Of a stretch of 64,000 bases of DNA, positions 17,924 through 28,294 are shown piece by piece (within the stretch, counting starts at the first letter, position 1; every line of letters starts with the position of its first letter). The stretch covers positions 124,001 to 188,000 of the forward strand of contig NZ_BMDJ01000001.1 of NCBI RefSeq assembly GCF_014635725.1. The letters run 5' to 3'. Source of the DNA: Pedobacter mendelii. Lineage in GTDB: Bacteria > Bacteroidota > Bacteroidia > Sphingobacteriales > Sphingobacteriaceae. The notes beneath the pieces are model-generated. The model saw only the letters and a list, made by a program, of their open reading frames with translations, was not told the DNA's origin and searched no databases. A program made the translations under genes and the position numbers.

Positions 17924-19234
17924 TTAGTTAGTTGGTAAAGTTGTTAAGTTTACGGCTGGTTCTACCCCGGTAGCGGTGCGGATAAAGTTGGTGTTGTTTG
18001 GAACAAAATCATTAAAAAATGCTCCGTTTTGTAAGTAAAACTTACCGTCTTCTACGCCACCCTTAAAATCCATACGCTGTTGAGTAGAACCTGTTGGGTC
18101 GCAGGTAAATCTCGCCGAAGTAATTTCAGTCCAGATACCTGATGTACTTCTTGTCCACATGTTATTATATAAGGCTTTTCTCCCTGTATAACCTAAATCA
18201 ACATTAAAGTTTTCGAGGAAAGAGTTTAACCCTGTAACATAAGTTGTGGTTGATGGTCTTTTAAAAGTAGCCATGAATTTCCACAAGCCTAATTCAGGGG
18301 CAAAAAACCACGATGAATATATTGTATTGCCTGTGCCATCGGGTTTTATCTGGGTTAAAAATTTATACGTATTTCCGGCTTTCCACTTGTACACTAAATA
18401 ACTCTGTCCGCCAGTACCTTCGCCTGCAAAATTACCATTAACCACATCTGCACCTTTGCTGGTAAGTACTGTTTTACCGCCAGAGTCGGCATCCCAAACT
18501 GAGAATAACACCCATCGTTCGGTAGTTGATTTAACCTGAATACCGAAATAACCACCATTAAAACCGTTAGACATATAGTAAGAGCCAATATTATCTTGCC
18601 CTGCCGGCACGGTGATTTCGTTATACATCCATTCGTTATCACCAGCCGGAGCGGTATAGTTTAAATGTACCGATGGCCCTCTTCTAGACCAGTAAAACTG
18701 ATTATCAGTACTCACACTTGCATATTGTAAATTGCTTGCGGTAGCGGATCCACCAATCATAATATCCGAAACCTCGGCAAAGGTTGTTCCTTCTTTACTT
18801 ATACCTTGCAAATCTACTTTCACATAACCTGTAGTTTCAATATCAACCACCCCGGCCGGATATACCGCAGCTGTAGTACCGCTTAGTGTTACCTCAAAAG
18901 AAGTTCCATTAACACTTAGTTTAACTACACTTTTTCCAGTAATTACACTTCCTTTAATGGCCATATTTAATTTACCTGCCTGCCCGACTTTAAAATATGT
19001 ACTAATTACACTACTCGTGTTTTTCCAGTTAGATAAAGTTGAGCCTATTGTTTCAGTTGCATCAGCAGCTGATTGGGTTATGAAACTATTCCCCTGTACT
19101 GGGATGGCTATACCAGTTTCTATTACTACGGGGCGAAGCTTAAAAGTATTCTCTTCGGTTTGCCCGCTTTTTTTGCAGCAAAATAACAAGAAGCCGAAAC
19201 TCAGTAATGTTAATACACTATATATTAGTTTCAT
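17924..19234 (-). CDS. Lipoprotein with DUF5077- and DUF3472-type domains
   Basis: The start at the ATG at 19232-19234 gives a lipoprotein signal MKLIYSVLTLLSFGFLLFCC; 436 residues. The N-terminal part (about 35-160) resembles DUF5077, a beta-sandwich. The C-terminal part, with FYWSRRGPSVHLNY, SYYMSNGFNGGYFGIQV, VLFSVWDAD and MDFKGGVEDGKFYL, resembles DUF3472. Such proteins accompany SusC/D pairs and are thought to bind or process polysaccharide, but no activity is established to my knowledge. It lies 10 bases after susD. Confidence 0.75.
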   Translation of the reverse strand: MKLIYSVLTLLSFGFLLFCCKKSGQTEENTFKLRPVVIETGIAIPVQGNSFITQSAADATETIGSTLSNWKNTSSVISTYFKVGQAGKLNMAIKGSVITGKSVVKLSVNGTSFEVTLSGTTAAVYPAGVVDIETTGYVKVDLQGISKEGTTFAEVSDIMIGGSATASNLQYASVSTDNQFYWSRRGPSVHLNYTAPAGDNEWMYNEITVPAGQDNIGSYYMSNGFNGGYFGIQVKSTTERWVLFSVWDADSGGKTVLTSKGADVVNGNFAGEGTGGQSYLVYKWKAGNTYKFLTQIKPDGTGNTIYSSWFFAPELGLWKFMATFKRPSTTTYVTGLNSFLENFNVDLGYTGRKALYNNMWTRSTSGIWTEITSARFTCDPTGSTQQRMDFKGGVEDGKFYLQNGAFFNDFVPNNTNFIRTATGVEPAVNLTTLPTN

Positions 19235-19244
19235 ATCTTGATGA

Positions 19245-20747
19245 TTAAGGGTTTTGAGCAAGATTTTTATTATTATCAATCTCATATTGAGGAACATAAA
19301 AAATAATCCGCGCATCTGTAGGTAAAATGGTTTGAGTAATGTTTGTATTTGGTGTGTTATTTAGTGCGTGTGTTCCAGGATAATTTCTGGTCATTGGTCT
19401 GTTATTTCTAAACAAATCATAAGCACGCTGACCTTCGAAAGCGAACTCAAGTCTGCGCTCTTCCAATACAACATCTAAAATCGTTTTTCCTGCAGTTGAT
19501 ATTCCTGCAACAGTTAAAGTTGGGATACCTGCACGTGTACGAATTGTATTTACATCATCTAAGGCAAGTTGTGCATTACCCAATTTGGTATTAGCCTCAG
19601 CCTTGTTAAGGTACATTTCTGCCAGGCGTAAATAAACCGGTGAACTTAAATTGGCAATTCCTTCTTGCAAATTGTATTTTGTAACATAGTACATTGGCAC
19701 ATTTGGAGAAATTTTAGTGTTTACCTGCTGTACACCATTAATTTTGTATGGTGCAATAAAACTGTGTCTTAAATCTGCAGGGTTTTTATCCAATTCTATC
19801 ATGTATTGTTGTGAAGCATAAATCTCACCATAACCTGTGTTTCCCTGGGCACCAGGTGTAGATAAAGCGCCCGGTGTCCCGCTATAATACATAGAACCAA
19901 TTGCTCCAAAATCCTGATCTTCGGTTTTAGTATAACGAATTGCAAAAATGGTTTCAGTGTTTGCTTCAGGTATTTTAGTAAAATAGCTGGAATAATCTGC
20001 TCCCTGTAATAACTTATAGCGACCAGAGTTGATTACCAGATCAGCATATTTAATGGAATTAACATTATCTCCCATATTTAAATAAATTCGGGATAATAAA
20101 GCATAGGCCACTTCTTTTGAAGCAAAAATATCTGACTTGGCTACGGACATTAAATCTGCTGCTTTTAATAAATCAGAAACTGCGGCATCATAAACCTCTT
20201 TAACTGTATTTCTGGTTGGCGAGGCTAGATTTGTACCTTCTTTTAAAATTGGCACCCCAGGATTAGCACCATTACCCTGGGTGTAGGGTCTTCCAAAAAC
20301 ACGTACAAGGTTAAATTCCATCATTCCCTTTAGAAATAAATTCTCTCCTTTTAACTGTTTTAAATCAGCGGTTGCATTATCCGGAATTGCAGCGATAATT
20401 TTATTTGCAGCCACAATTACATAATAAGCTTGTTTCCAAAAGTTAGCACCATGTGTACCTGTCGGGATATGTGTGTAACGGTAGCATCTTGATAAATCAT
20501 CTGAAGAAGGCTGGCCTTGAGCAATATTATCTCCCTGATATTCGGTTAAGAAATGAGCACTCCTAACATAAGTTGCATTTCGAAGTACAGCATAGGTACC
20601 AATGGTAGCAGTTTCAATATCACCAGGATTTGTTAATGCAGACTGGTCATCAATTGCGGTTGATGGTTTAACTTCCTTTTTACATGCGCCGACACCACAA
20701 ATCAATGCAATTGCTATTGTATATAATTTTATTTGAATCTTTTTCAT
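19245..20747 (-). CDS. SusD/RagB family surface glycan-binding lipoprotein
   Basis: A 500-residue lipoprotein (lipobox ending GVGAC, Cys at 22). SusD features include the TPR-rich helical core (LKGENLFLKGMMEFNLVRVF), LSRIYLNMGD, LRLAEMYLNKAEAN and the C-terminal LDVVLEERRLEFAFEGQR followed by YDLFRNN. It lids the SusC channel and captures glycan at the outer membrane. It is 12 bases downstream of susC in the same operon. Confidence 0.93.
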   Translation of the reverse strand: MKKIQIKLYTIAIALICGVGACKKEVKPSTAIDDQSALTNPGDIETATIGTYAVLRNATYVRSAHFLTEYQGDNIAQGQPSSDDLSRCYRYTHIPTGTHGANFWKQAYYVIVAANKIIAAIPDNATADLKQLKGENLFLKGMMEFNLVRVFGRPYTQGNGANPGVPILKEGTNLASPTRNTVKEVYDAAVSDLLKAADLMSVAKSDIFASKEVAYALLSRIYLNMGDNVNSIKYADLVINSGRYKLLQGADYSSYFTKIPEANTETIFAIRYTKTEDQDFGAIGSMYYSGTPGALSTPGAQGNTGYGEIYASQQYMIELDKNPADLRHSFIAPYKINGVQQVNTKISPNVPMYYVTKYNLQEGIANLSSPVYLRLAEMYLNKAEANTKLGNAQLALDDVNTIRTRAGIPTLTVAGISTAGKTILDVVLEERRLEFAFEGQRAYDLFRNNRPMTRNYPGTHALNNTPNTNITQTILPTDARIIFYVPQYEIDNNKNLAQNP

Positions 20748-20759
20748 TTTTTTCCTCTC

Positions 20760-23700
20760 CTATAAACCAATGTTTACACCAAACAATACCTTTTTATTAA
20801 GTGGATACCTGAAACTAGACACTCCTGAAGTCAAATCTACTTCAGGGTCTATACCCGAAAACTTAGTTCCTGTCCAAAGGTTATCTCCGCTTACAAAAAC
20901 TCTGGCGCTGCTAATTTTAATTTTACTTAACCAGCTATCTGGGATTTGATAACCTAAGGTGATGTTTCGCAAACGAATGTAACTTCCGTCTTCAAGGTAT
21001 CTTGTAGATTGCTGATTTGAATCGTGATTACCACCCAAAACTGGTTTAGGATGTGTAGCAACATCTCCAATTTTTTCCCATCTGTTCCAACCTGATTTTA
21101 ACACCATTGCATTATAGCTTTCGTACAAACCATCATTATCAAAATAAGCACGGCTATCGTTATACACTTCGTTTCCGTAAACAAAATTGAAGAAAGTACT
21201 TAATGAAATACCTTTGTAAGAAAAAGTATTGGTAAAACCACCAGTAAATTTTGGTGTAGCAGATGTACCTGTATATTGACGCGTAGCCTGAGCATAAGTA
21301 TTCGTTACTGCAATATGTTGTACACCATCTGCATCGGTAATTACTTTTTCCCAAAGCGGATCGCCGTTATTTGGATCTACACCTGCCCAAATTGGCATTT
21401 TCCAATCAAAAATATCGCGGCCAACAGCACTTGGCTGAGACCCTCCCGGATTAATGGCATCTTTATCGTTGGTTAATTTTAGAATTGTATTTCTGTTAAA
21501 TGCCATGTTTAAATTAGTTTCCCATTTAAATGCTCCGGTAAAATTCTTAGTGGTTAAATTAAACTCCAGTCCTCTGTTTTTTAATGCTCCAACGTTATCA
21601 AAATAACCTTTGTAACCTTCAGTAGAAGGAAGTGGAACAAAGAATAATAGGGCATTCGAACGTTTATCATATAAATCAACACTTAAATCTATACGATTCC
21701 AAAAACCGATATCGAAACCGATATTAGCTGTTTTTTGTTTTTCCCAGGTTAAATTAGGATTTCCTTTTTGAGAAGGGCTTGCTCCAGGAAGACCCCCATA
21801 ACTAGCACCTGTATCAATAGAATACAAACCTAACGATGGATAATCACCAATTTCGGCGTTACCGGTTGTTCCATAACTTGCTCTTAATTTTAAGAAACTA
21901 ATCGGCTTAATGCCCTTTAAAAATTGTTCATTGCTTAAAATCCATGAGGCACCCATCTGGTAAAAATCACCTCCACTTTTGTTTATACCAAAACGTGAGG
22001 AATTTTCATGTACAAAAGATGCGATTGCAAAATATTTACCTGCATAATTATAATCTACCTGACTTAAATATTTACTAAAGTTATATTCATTTGTGCCGCC
22101 AGATGGATTACTAATAATATCAGTAGCTGTTGACATAACCGGACGACCAGCAGGTAAGTTTTTACCATTTAAATTGGCTTCATCATAATATGATTTCTCT
22201 GCCTCGCCTACTGCTAAAACAGTCAGGTGATTTTCGCCAAAACTATTTTCATATTTTAATCTGTTCGAGCTTAACAACCTATTTTTATATGTTGTAGAGT
22301 TGTATAAAGAACCATTTGTTGCTCCTCCTTCTTTAGTTCTTTTATCATAATAGTCTACAGAAAAAGTGTTGTAAAAAGTTGTTCTATTGTAACTTGAAAA
22401 AGTTAAGTTTTTAACGATATTATAATCCAGGTTTACATCGGCACTTAAATTTAGGCTCCTTGCGTATGAGAGGTTGTATTGTGTGGAGTGTAAAAAGTTT
22501 TCTACATCACGTCCTAACCAGCTTGGCGTAATTCGCGGATCAACTGGCGTGCCGTCAACATTATAGGCAGGATCGAAAGGTAAATTTAAATATCCATCAC
22601 CCAAACTATTGCTGTTTGCATAGTTATCTCTGGTAAAAACACCATTTAGCAACAAACTCAATTTAAGCTTTTTAGTTAACTGGCTACTTAAATTTGTACG
22701 TAAATTATAGGCATTTTTATCATTGCTAATTACTGTGCCCTGCTCCCTGTAAAAATTTCCTGCTACATAATACCGGGTTTTTTCAGTACCTCCTGAAGCT
22801 GAAACAGTGTAGTTTTGAGTCATACCGTCGCGTGTAGCCAAATCCCACCAATTGGTATCATTATTTAATACTGAAGAATTAGGATTTGAAAACGTTTTTT
22901 GGTAATCGTACAGCTGCTGGCTATTCATCAATTTGAATTTACCAGTAGATGGTGAGTTAAAGCCTACAACCGAATTGAATTCTATTTTGGATTCACCAGC
23001 TTTACCAGTCTTAGTAGTTACTATGATAACACCACTACCAGCACGTGAGCCATACAAACCAGTTGCTGCAGCATCTTTTAATATAGTTATAGATTCTACA
23101 TCATTTGGACTGTAAGTTGCACCCTCCGAACCATAAGCGCCCAAAATATTTCCATCAACTACTAAAAGTGGAGCAGTACCGCCGTTTATACTACTAATAC
23201 CTCGGATATTGATTTTTGGTGCTGCCGTTGGATCTCCTGATGCAGATGAAACCACAACACCTGGTGCTTTACCCTGAATCATTGAAATTACATCGTTAGA
23301 GGCGACACCTTTTAGTTTTTCTGCTGAAATTATAGAAACAGAACTAGATAATTCTCCTTGCTTTTTTGTAGAATAACCTACAACAACTACATCTGATAAA
23401 TTATTATTTTCTTCTATTAAAGTAATATTGAATATGGTTTTACCCTGAACAGAAATTTCCTGGGTTTTGTAGCCCACAGATTTTACAATTAAAATTCCAT
23501 CGGCAGGCACTTTTATTACGAAATTACCTTCTCCATCGGTTGAAGTACCAACGCCCAAGTTAGATTTCAAACTGATTGTTGCACCAGGGATTGGACCAGA
23601 TTTATCAGTTATTTTGCCCTTAATCGTTATATCATCCGCAAGTGCTGGTTTATAATGAATAATTTTTAAGGTGGTTTTGTTACTTAGGATGTTTGCCGCC

Positions 23701-23762
23701 TGACTGTTGTTTAGCCATAACAAGCCAACTCCTCCCAGTAATAGTAAAGATTTGATCTTCAT
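20760..23762 (-). CDS. SusC/RagA family TonB-dependent outer-membrane transporter
   Basis: A 1000-residue receptor. It has a signal peptide, a carboxypeptidase-like regulatory domain at about 45-120 (ITIKGKITDKSGPIPGATIS), a TonB plug at about 125-240 (GEAVVVGY-like DVVVVGYSTKKQGELSSSV, LKDAAATGLYGSRAGSGVII) and a long beta-barrel. It imports oligosaccharides with the SusD partner. No glycoside hydrolase, sigma/anti-sigma or hybrid sensor lies in the cluster. LacI-like palindromes upstream suggest repression by a distant LacI-type regulator (inference). Confidence 0.93.
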   Translation of the reverse strand: MKIKSLLLLGGVGLLWLNNSQAANILSNKTTLKIIHYKPALADDITIKGKITDKSGPIPGATISLKSNLGVGTSTDGEGNFVIKVPADGILIVKSVGYKTQEISVQGKTIFNITLIEENNNLSDVVVVGYSTKKQGELSSSVSIISAEKLKGVASNDVISMIQGKAPGVVVSSASGDPTAAPKINIRGISSINGGTAPLLVVDGNILGAYGSEGATYSPNDVESITILKDAAATGLYGSRAGSGVIIVTTKTGKAGESKIEFNSVVGFNSPSTGKFKLMNSQQLYDYQKTFSNPNSSVLNNDTNWWDLATRDGMTQNYTVSASGGTEKTRYYVAGNFYREQGTVISNDKNAYNLRTNLSSQLTKKLKLSLLLNGVFTRDNYANSNSLGDGYLNLPFDPAYNVDGTPVDPRITPSWLGRDVENFLHSTQYNLSYARSLNLSADVNLDYNIVKNLTFSSYNRTTFYNTFSVDYYDKRTKEGGATNGSLYNSTTYKNRLLSSNRLKYENSFGENHLTVLAVGEAEKSYYDEANLNGKNLPAGRPVMSTATDIISNPSGGTNEYNFSKYLSQVDYNYAGKYFAIASFVHENSSRFGINKSGGDFYQMGASWILSNEQFLKGIKPISFLKLRASYGTTGNAEIGDYPSLGLYSIDTGASYGGLPGASPSQKGNPNLTWEKQKTANIGFDIGFWNRIDLSVDLYDKRSNALLFFVPLPSTEGYKGYFDNVGALKNRGLEFNLTTKNFTGAFKWETNLNMAFNRNTILKLTNDKDAINPGGSQPSAVGRDIFDWKMPIWAGVDPNNGDPLWEKVITDADGVQHIAVTNTYAQATRQYTGTSATPKFTGGFTNTFSYKGISLSTFFNFVYGNEVYNDSRAYFDNDGLYESYNAMVLKSGWNRWEKIGDVATHPKPVLGGNHDSNQQSTRYLEDGSYIRLRNITLGYQIPDSWLSKIKISSARVFVSGDNLWTGTKFSGIDPEVDLTSGVSSFRYPLNKKVLFGVNIGL

Positions 23763-24008
23763 TTTGTTATTTATTAGTTCGTTGATAGGTTGTTTTGAGT
23801 TCGTTTATATTTTCTTAATTTCATTCATAGGCAACTCATTTTTAGTAATACTATGGAAGTTTTTCTTTCGAAATTTATACGCTAGCTCGGCAATTTTTAT
23901 CAGGATGCACGTAAAAAACAATCTTTTTAATTGATTATGATAATGGACATTCCATATAAAAAACCTAATTTATATGATTAGAAGACCACTTTTTTTTCAA
24001 ACACTACG

Positions 24009-24018
24009 CAAACGTTTG
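24009..24018. promoter_or_regulatory. LacI-type operator, distal copy 1
   Basis: ACGCAAACGTTTGACA contains the perfect palindrome CAAACGTTTG centred on CG, the typical form of LacI/GalR family operators. It lies about 245 bases upstream of susC. Confidence 0.55.
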
Positions 24019-24212
24019 ACAACAAACCTCATAAACGTATCATTAAGCGTTTAAAAGATTTCGGATGATTTACAAAAGGCTTAAATTTTTCCTAAAGAAA
24101 ATCCAATCTATTTTTTTAAGCGATTTTAATTTGATTTAGAATAAAAGAAAGATTGAAAACAAATTATGTGTGCGGGTTTACTTTGAGAAATACATAGTCA
24201 TCTTAACAACAA

Positions 24213-24222
24213 CAAACGTTTG
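24213..24222. promoter_or_regulatory. LacI-type operator, distal copy 2
   Basis: ACAAACGTTTGCGT repeats the CAAACGTTTG palindrome 204 bases from copy 1. The flanking GCG lies on the opposite side, so the extended sites are inverted relative to each other. Paired sites at this spacing could support a repression loop. Confidence 0.55.
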
Positions 24223-24527
24223 CGTTGAGATTTATAAGAGACTGAATAATAAAATGGAATTATCCCTGGCTCAGAATATAAAAACCAGTAAGAAAAAATA
24301 TACTTTACTAAACTTTATTTAATATTTAAAACTTAGTTAATCGTAATAAGAGAATTATTTTTTGCGATTTTTAGTTCTGTAGCAGTTTGTGCGTTTAAAA
24401 TAAAATGGTAAAAGCAGTTTATTAGTACTTTACTAAAAAGTTAACTGATTTCATTTTGCAACATTAATAAAACTCTACAAAAAATGAAGAATTGATGAAT
24501 TATAGCAATTCAAATTTTATTAAATCT

Positions 24528-24746
24528 TTACTTATTAAAAGTATCCAGATACAAATCTTCCACCTTTTTACGAGCCCAATCCATTCTACGCAAAAACTTT
24601 AAACTCGATTTAATGCTTTGATTATTATTAAAACAATCTATTTTTATAAGCGAGCCCAATTTCTCCCACCCATAGTGTAGCTGAAGATCTGTTACAATTT
24701 TTTCAAGTGTAATACCATGCAAAGGGTTGTTTTTTTGTTCGCTCAT
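24528..24746 (-). CDS. VF530-like DNA-binding protein (DUF2132)
   Basis: A 72-residue protein with the VF530 pattern [40 protein letters not shown] and [10 protein letters not shown]. The family is a small helical, double-stranded DNA-binding protein. It is followed 54 bases upstream on the same strand by the ridA-like gene; the operon link is uncertain. The cellular role is unknown. Confidence 0.85.
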   Translation of the reverse strand: MSEQKNNPLHGITLEKIVTDLQLHYGWEKLGSLIKIDCFNNNQSIKSSLKFLRRMDWARKKVEDLYLDTFNK

Positions 24747-24800
24747 ATTTTAAAGTTAAATCATTTATTTTTCTCAGAATTATATAATATATCAAAACAA

Positions 24801-25223
24801 TCATCCTCCAACTGCTGTTGCATCAATTTCAATTAGCATACCTCTTAAAGCTAATCTCGTTACGGGTATAAGAGTGTTAACAGGAAACTTTAAATCAGGC
24901 CAAATTTTAGTCGATTCCTCTATTATAACCTGATGTTTTTCATCATCATAATTCACAACCAATGTGGTGAGTTTAGCAATGTTTTGCATTTTTAAACCTT
25001 TACTTGATAAAGCAATTTCAATGTTATCGAAAACGATTTTAACCTGGGTTCTAAAATCTTCGCTTAAAACTCCATCGGTTCTACTCCCGCCCTGACCTGC
25101 AACAAATACAAATAAATTATTTGCAGCGACTGATGCAACATGAGAATAGCCATGCGCTCGCGGATCGTAAATACCTTCCGGATTACTTATCTCTAATAGA
25201 TTTTCTTTCATTACTTTTTTCAT
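24801..25223 (-). CDS. RidA/YjgF family protein (enamine/imine deaminase-like)
   Basis: A 140-residue protein with a RidA core: ASVAANNLFVFVAGQGG, then FRTQVKIVFDNIEIALSSKG and IPVTRLALRGMLIEIDATAV, where the conserved active-site Arg of RidA (R in TRLAL) is present. RidA deaminates reactive 2-aminoacrylate-type enamines. This is a divergent member, so the substrate is uncertain. A second Met at residue 5 could be the start. Confidence 0.85.
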   Translation of the reverse strand: MKKVMKENLLEISNPEGIYDPRAHGYSHVASVAANNLFVFVAGQGGSRTDGVLSEDFRTQVKIVFDNIEIALSSKGLKMQNIAKLTTLVVNYDDEKHQVIIEESTKIWPDLKFPVNTLIPVTRLALRGMLIEIDATAVGG

Positions 25224-25278
25224 GGCGCTAAACTAAAAATTAAGGGTGATCAAAATGTTTACCTTTTGCAATAAAAAA

Positions 25279-25303
25279 GCCCTCAATTTTATCGATTGAG
25301 GGC
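25279..25303 (-). terminator. Terminator after the M1 peptidase gene
   Basis: A nine-base-pair stem GCCCTCAAT / ATTGAGGGC with loop TTTATCG, followed on the minus strand by TTTTTTAT. It lies 24 bases beyond the peptidase stop. The TTTT on the other side may also serve in reverse. Confidence 0.85.
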
Positions 25304-25326
25304 TTTTCAAAAATTTGAAATCTAAA

Positions 25327-27324
25327 TTAGTTTGATGGCGCATTCCAGGTATTGTTATCTGGATTAGAATCTGGCAATACTTTATTCGGGTCTAAAACAA
25401 CAGATATAACTTCTTCAGTTGTTGGATAGCGAACCAGCCATGTTGTATTCTTCATCCAAACATCAACAGGAAGTTTTATGACATCTGTTTTACCGCTTTT
25501 GGTTTTTACCTGAAGGATGATTGGCATTGGCATTTTTTCCAAATTATTTACCCTTATTGTGTAAGCTGTAATTTTATCATCAGTTTTCACAGCTTGAACA
25601 TCAGCAATAGCTTGGTCCATTTTCCAGTTATTCAAGAACCAGCTTCTCCAGAACCAGGCTAAATCTTCACCTGCTCCATTCTCCATAGAACGGAAAAAAT
25701 CGAATGGTGTTGGATGTTTAAAAGCCCAGTTTTTTATGTACTCGCGGAAGGCATAATCAAATCTATCCTCACCTAAAATTTGATTTCTTAATAAATCCAA
25801 TCCCCATCCTGGCTTGCTATACAAGTTGACACCAATATTTCTCTCGGCCATACCATCGGGCATTAACATAATATTTTCTAATGCAGGGTTACCAATTGCC
25901 GATTTACCAACACGATTCATATCTGTAGGGCGAGGTTTATATTCGCCATTATTGAAATTCTGAGCAGAAATGCCATTAATGAATGTGTTAAAGCCTTCGT
26001 CCATCCAACCATATTTACGTTCGTTCGAACCCACAATCATCGGGAACCAGCTGTGTCCAAATTCATGGTCGATTACACCCCAGGCAGCTCCTTTTTTAGC
26101 TTTCCAACCACAGAAAACGATACCCGGATATTCCATGCCACCTATGTTTGTAGCAACGTTAACTGCCATTGGGTACGGATACTCAAACCATTTTGTTGAA
26201 TAATGCTCGATGGTAGATTTTACATACTCTACACCACGACCATAGCCATCAGCACCATTGCTTTCTATTGGTTGTGCGGAAACCGCTAAACCTTTTCTTC
26301 CACTTGGAAAATTTATGCGGGCCGCATCTAAAACAAATGATTTTGATGAAGCCCAGGCAGCATCTCTGGCATTGATAATTTTAAATTTCCAGGTTAATTT
26401 ATCTTTTGCCGGGCGAGATTTAGGATCAGTAACTTCTTCTGCCGAACGAATGTGAATTGTTGCGTCGCTTGCTTTTGCAGCATTCCATCTTTTTAATTGT
26501 TCGGCCGTGAAGACCTCTTGCGGATTTAATAATTCACCCGAACCCATAACAATATGATTTGCTGGAGCAGTAATTGCAAAGTTTATATCACCATACTCAC
26601 AATAAAACTCACCTCCACCCCAATAAGGTAAAGTATTCCAACCCAAAACATCATCATACACACACATCCTAGGAAACCATTGCGCAATTGCAAAAATTTC
26701 TCCGTTTTGCGTAGTTAAGTGTCCTGTTCTATCTGAGCCTTCTTTAGGAACGGTATAAGAATAATCCATTTTTATGGTAACAATACCTCCATTGGCAGCT
26801 AATGGTTGAGCCAAACGAATTTGCATTCTGGTGTCTTCTATAATCGAGGTAAACTTTACAGCACCAGCTTTTTGAGATACATTTAAATTCTGAATTTTGT
26901 AGCCACCATCAAAAGCTTCGCCCTGAGCACCATAACGGCTACGGGCAGGCGTAACTTGTTTACCACGAGAGCCATCTTTGAAAGTATTTTGATCTAATTG
27001 TAGCCATAAATATGGCAACTTATCAGGACTATTGTTTTTATAAGTGATTGTAACTGTTCCACTAATTATATTTTTAGTTTCATCAAGGCTGGCGGTAATG
27101 TTATAATCTACTCTGTTTTGCCAGTATTTAGCACCTGGAGCACCATTTGCTGAACGAAATTCGTTTCCATTTTGAGTATAAAATAAGGGCCCAAATGCAT
27201 CTGCTGGGCTATAATTTGTTGTAGGAACGCTTTGTGTGGTGGAAGCTTGCTGAGCAGATGCAGAGAATGCAACAGTCAGACAAACTAAACACGTTGTGAA
27301 TAATTTATTTAGTCTGATATTCAT
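25327..27324 (-). CDS. Secreted M1 family metallopeptidase
   Basis: Start at the ATG at 27322-27324 ([16 protein letters not shown]), giving a signal peptide ending ASAQ; 665 residues. The zinc site is HEFGH at 420-424 with the third ligand E443 in WMDEGF (18 residues between). The exopeptidase-like motif GGMEYPG is at 395-401, a variant of GxMEN. An aminopeptidase role in the periplasm or outside the cell is likely. A TATATTTG -7 box lies about 20 bases upstream of the ATG. Confidence 0.9.
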   Translation of the reverse strand: MNIRLNKLFTTCLVCLTVAFSASAQQASTTQSVPTTNYSPADAFGPLFYTQNGNEFRSANGAPGAKYWQNRVDYNITASLDETKNIISGTVTITYKNNSPDKLPYLWLQLDQNTFKDGSRGKQVTPARSRYGAQGEAFDGGYKIQNLNVSQKAGAVKFTSIIEDTRMQIRLAQPLAANGGIVTIKMDYSYTVPKEGSDRTGHLTTQNGEIFAIAQWFPRMCVYDDVLGWNTLPYWGGGEFYCEYGDINFAITAPANHIVMGSGELLNPQEVFTAEQLKRWNAAKASDATIHIRSAEEVTDPKSRPAKDKLTWKFKIINARDAAWASSKSFVLDAARINFPSGRKGLAVSAQPIESNGADGYGRGVEYVKSTIEHYSTKWFEYPYPMAVNVATNIGGMEYPGIVFCGWKAKKGAAWGVIDHEFGHSWFPMIVGSNERKYGWMDEGFNTFINGISAQNFNNGEYKPRPTDMNRVGKSAIGNPALENIMLMPDGMAERNIGVNLYSKPGWGLDLLRNQILGEDRFDYAFREYIKNWAFKHPTPFDFFRSMENGAGEDLAWFWRSWFLNNWKMDQAIADVQAVKTDDKITAYTIRVNNLEKMPMPIILQVKTKSGKTDVIKLPVDVWMKNTTWLVRYPTTEEVISVVLDPNKVLPDSNPDNNTWNAPSN

Positions 27325-27482
27325 AATGTTTATGTATTTGGCGGCAAATATAAAAAATAAGCACAAACAGAAATGAGTGTGCTTACATTGTTACTTTACA
27401 AGACTTTTAGATTTATAATTATAAAGCTTAAATTGTTTGAAAAGCAAGTAATCAATACTCAATTAAATGAACAAGATTAGGA

Positions 27483-28226
27483 TTAGTTTTTCTTACCTAA
27501 ATCAGGTAAATCTTGTAGCTTTCTTTCTTTTGGCGATAATTTTAACCAGGCATGATAAGCTTGTACAATGTAATAGGAATATTTAAATGGTCTTTCTGAC
27601 TGTACTTTCAGAACTGAAGGGCGATAAATAATCATAAAATTTTTAAGGTCTTCACCTTCCAACTTAAGCAGATTATTAATATTTTTTTCGCTAAAGTTTT
27701 CATCTATTTCTGCTAAATATTTTTCTCTTTCTTCTAGTTCTGCTTCTTTTCGTTGTTGGCGTTTATATTTTCCATAACCTAAATTAAGACTAAGTCCACC
27801 AACCTTATCAGTCATTTTTTTTCTATCCAAATTACCTCCTGTGCCCATTAAGGTATATTTTTCTGCTTGTTTATCAGGAGTTAGAATTTCTTTATTAATT
27901 TTTACACCTTTAATGTTAACATCAGCTAAATTATTATTTTTCTCTACCATGTAAATGGTTTTAGGCAATAAGTTAGTTATGTACAAGGTATCAGTTACGT
28001 ATCCAACCAAAGAAAATTCCAGTAAATCGCCAATTTTTGCACTGGTGGTAAACTTTCCTGCAGCATTTGCACTGATTATTTTTTTATTACTCAGATTCCT
28101 TACAGTTACACCAGGCAGCGATATGTTTTTTTTAGAAAAATCATAAATGGCACCTGTTGCCACTGTGGTTTGTGCGAAAGCTCCAAAAGGAATAGCAATT
28201 AATAAAACAACAATCAGCTTATACAT
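27483..28226 (-). CDS. Exported protein with carboxypeptidase-like regulatory domain
   Basis: The start MYKLIVVLLIAIPFGAFAQ is at the ATG at 28224-28226; 247 residues. A CarboxypepD_reg-like beta domain occupies about 20-105 (VATGAIYDFSKKNISLPGVT, GDLLEFSLVGYVTDTLYI). A charged helical C-terminal half follows, rich in Lys/Glu (RKEAELEEREKYLAEIDENF). No TonB plug or barrel follows, so it is not a SusC fragment. Probably periplasmic or envelope; function unknown. Confidence 0.72.
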   Translation of the reverse strand: MYKLIVVLLIAIPFGAFAQTTVATGAIYDFSKKNISLPGVTVRNLSNKKIISANAAGKFTTSAKIGDLLEFSLVGYVTDTLYITNLLPKTIYMVEKNNNLADVNIKGVKINKEILTPDKQAEKYTLMGTGGNLDRKKMTDKVGGLSLNLGYGKYKRQQRKEAELEEREKYLAEIDENFSEKNINNLLKLEGEDLKNFMIIYRPSVLKVQSERPFKYSYYIVQAYHAWLKLSPKERKLQDLPDLGKKN

Positions 28227-28294
28227 ATTCAAAAATAGATTAGTTTGAATGTTAAAATGACGATTTAACAAACTTTAACATTCAAACAACACGA

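Larger units (their letters stand above)
23763..24527. other. Long non-coding upstream region of the susC operon
   Basis: About 765 bases without a credible gene. It contains two identical CAAACGTTTG palindromes (24009-24018 and 24213-24222), about 200 bases apart, and is otherwise AT-rich. It probably carries the promoter and operators for the susC operon; no clear TAnnTTTG promoter was found close to susC. Confidence 0.6.
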
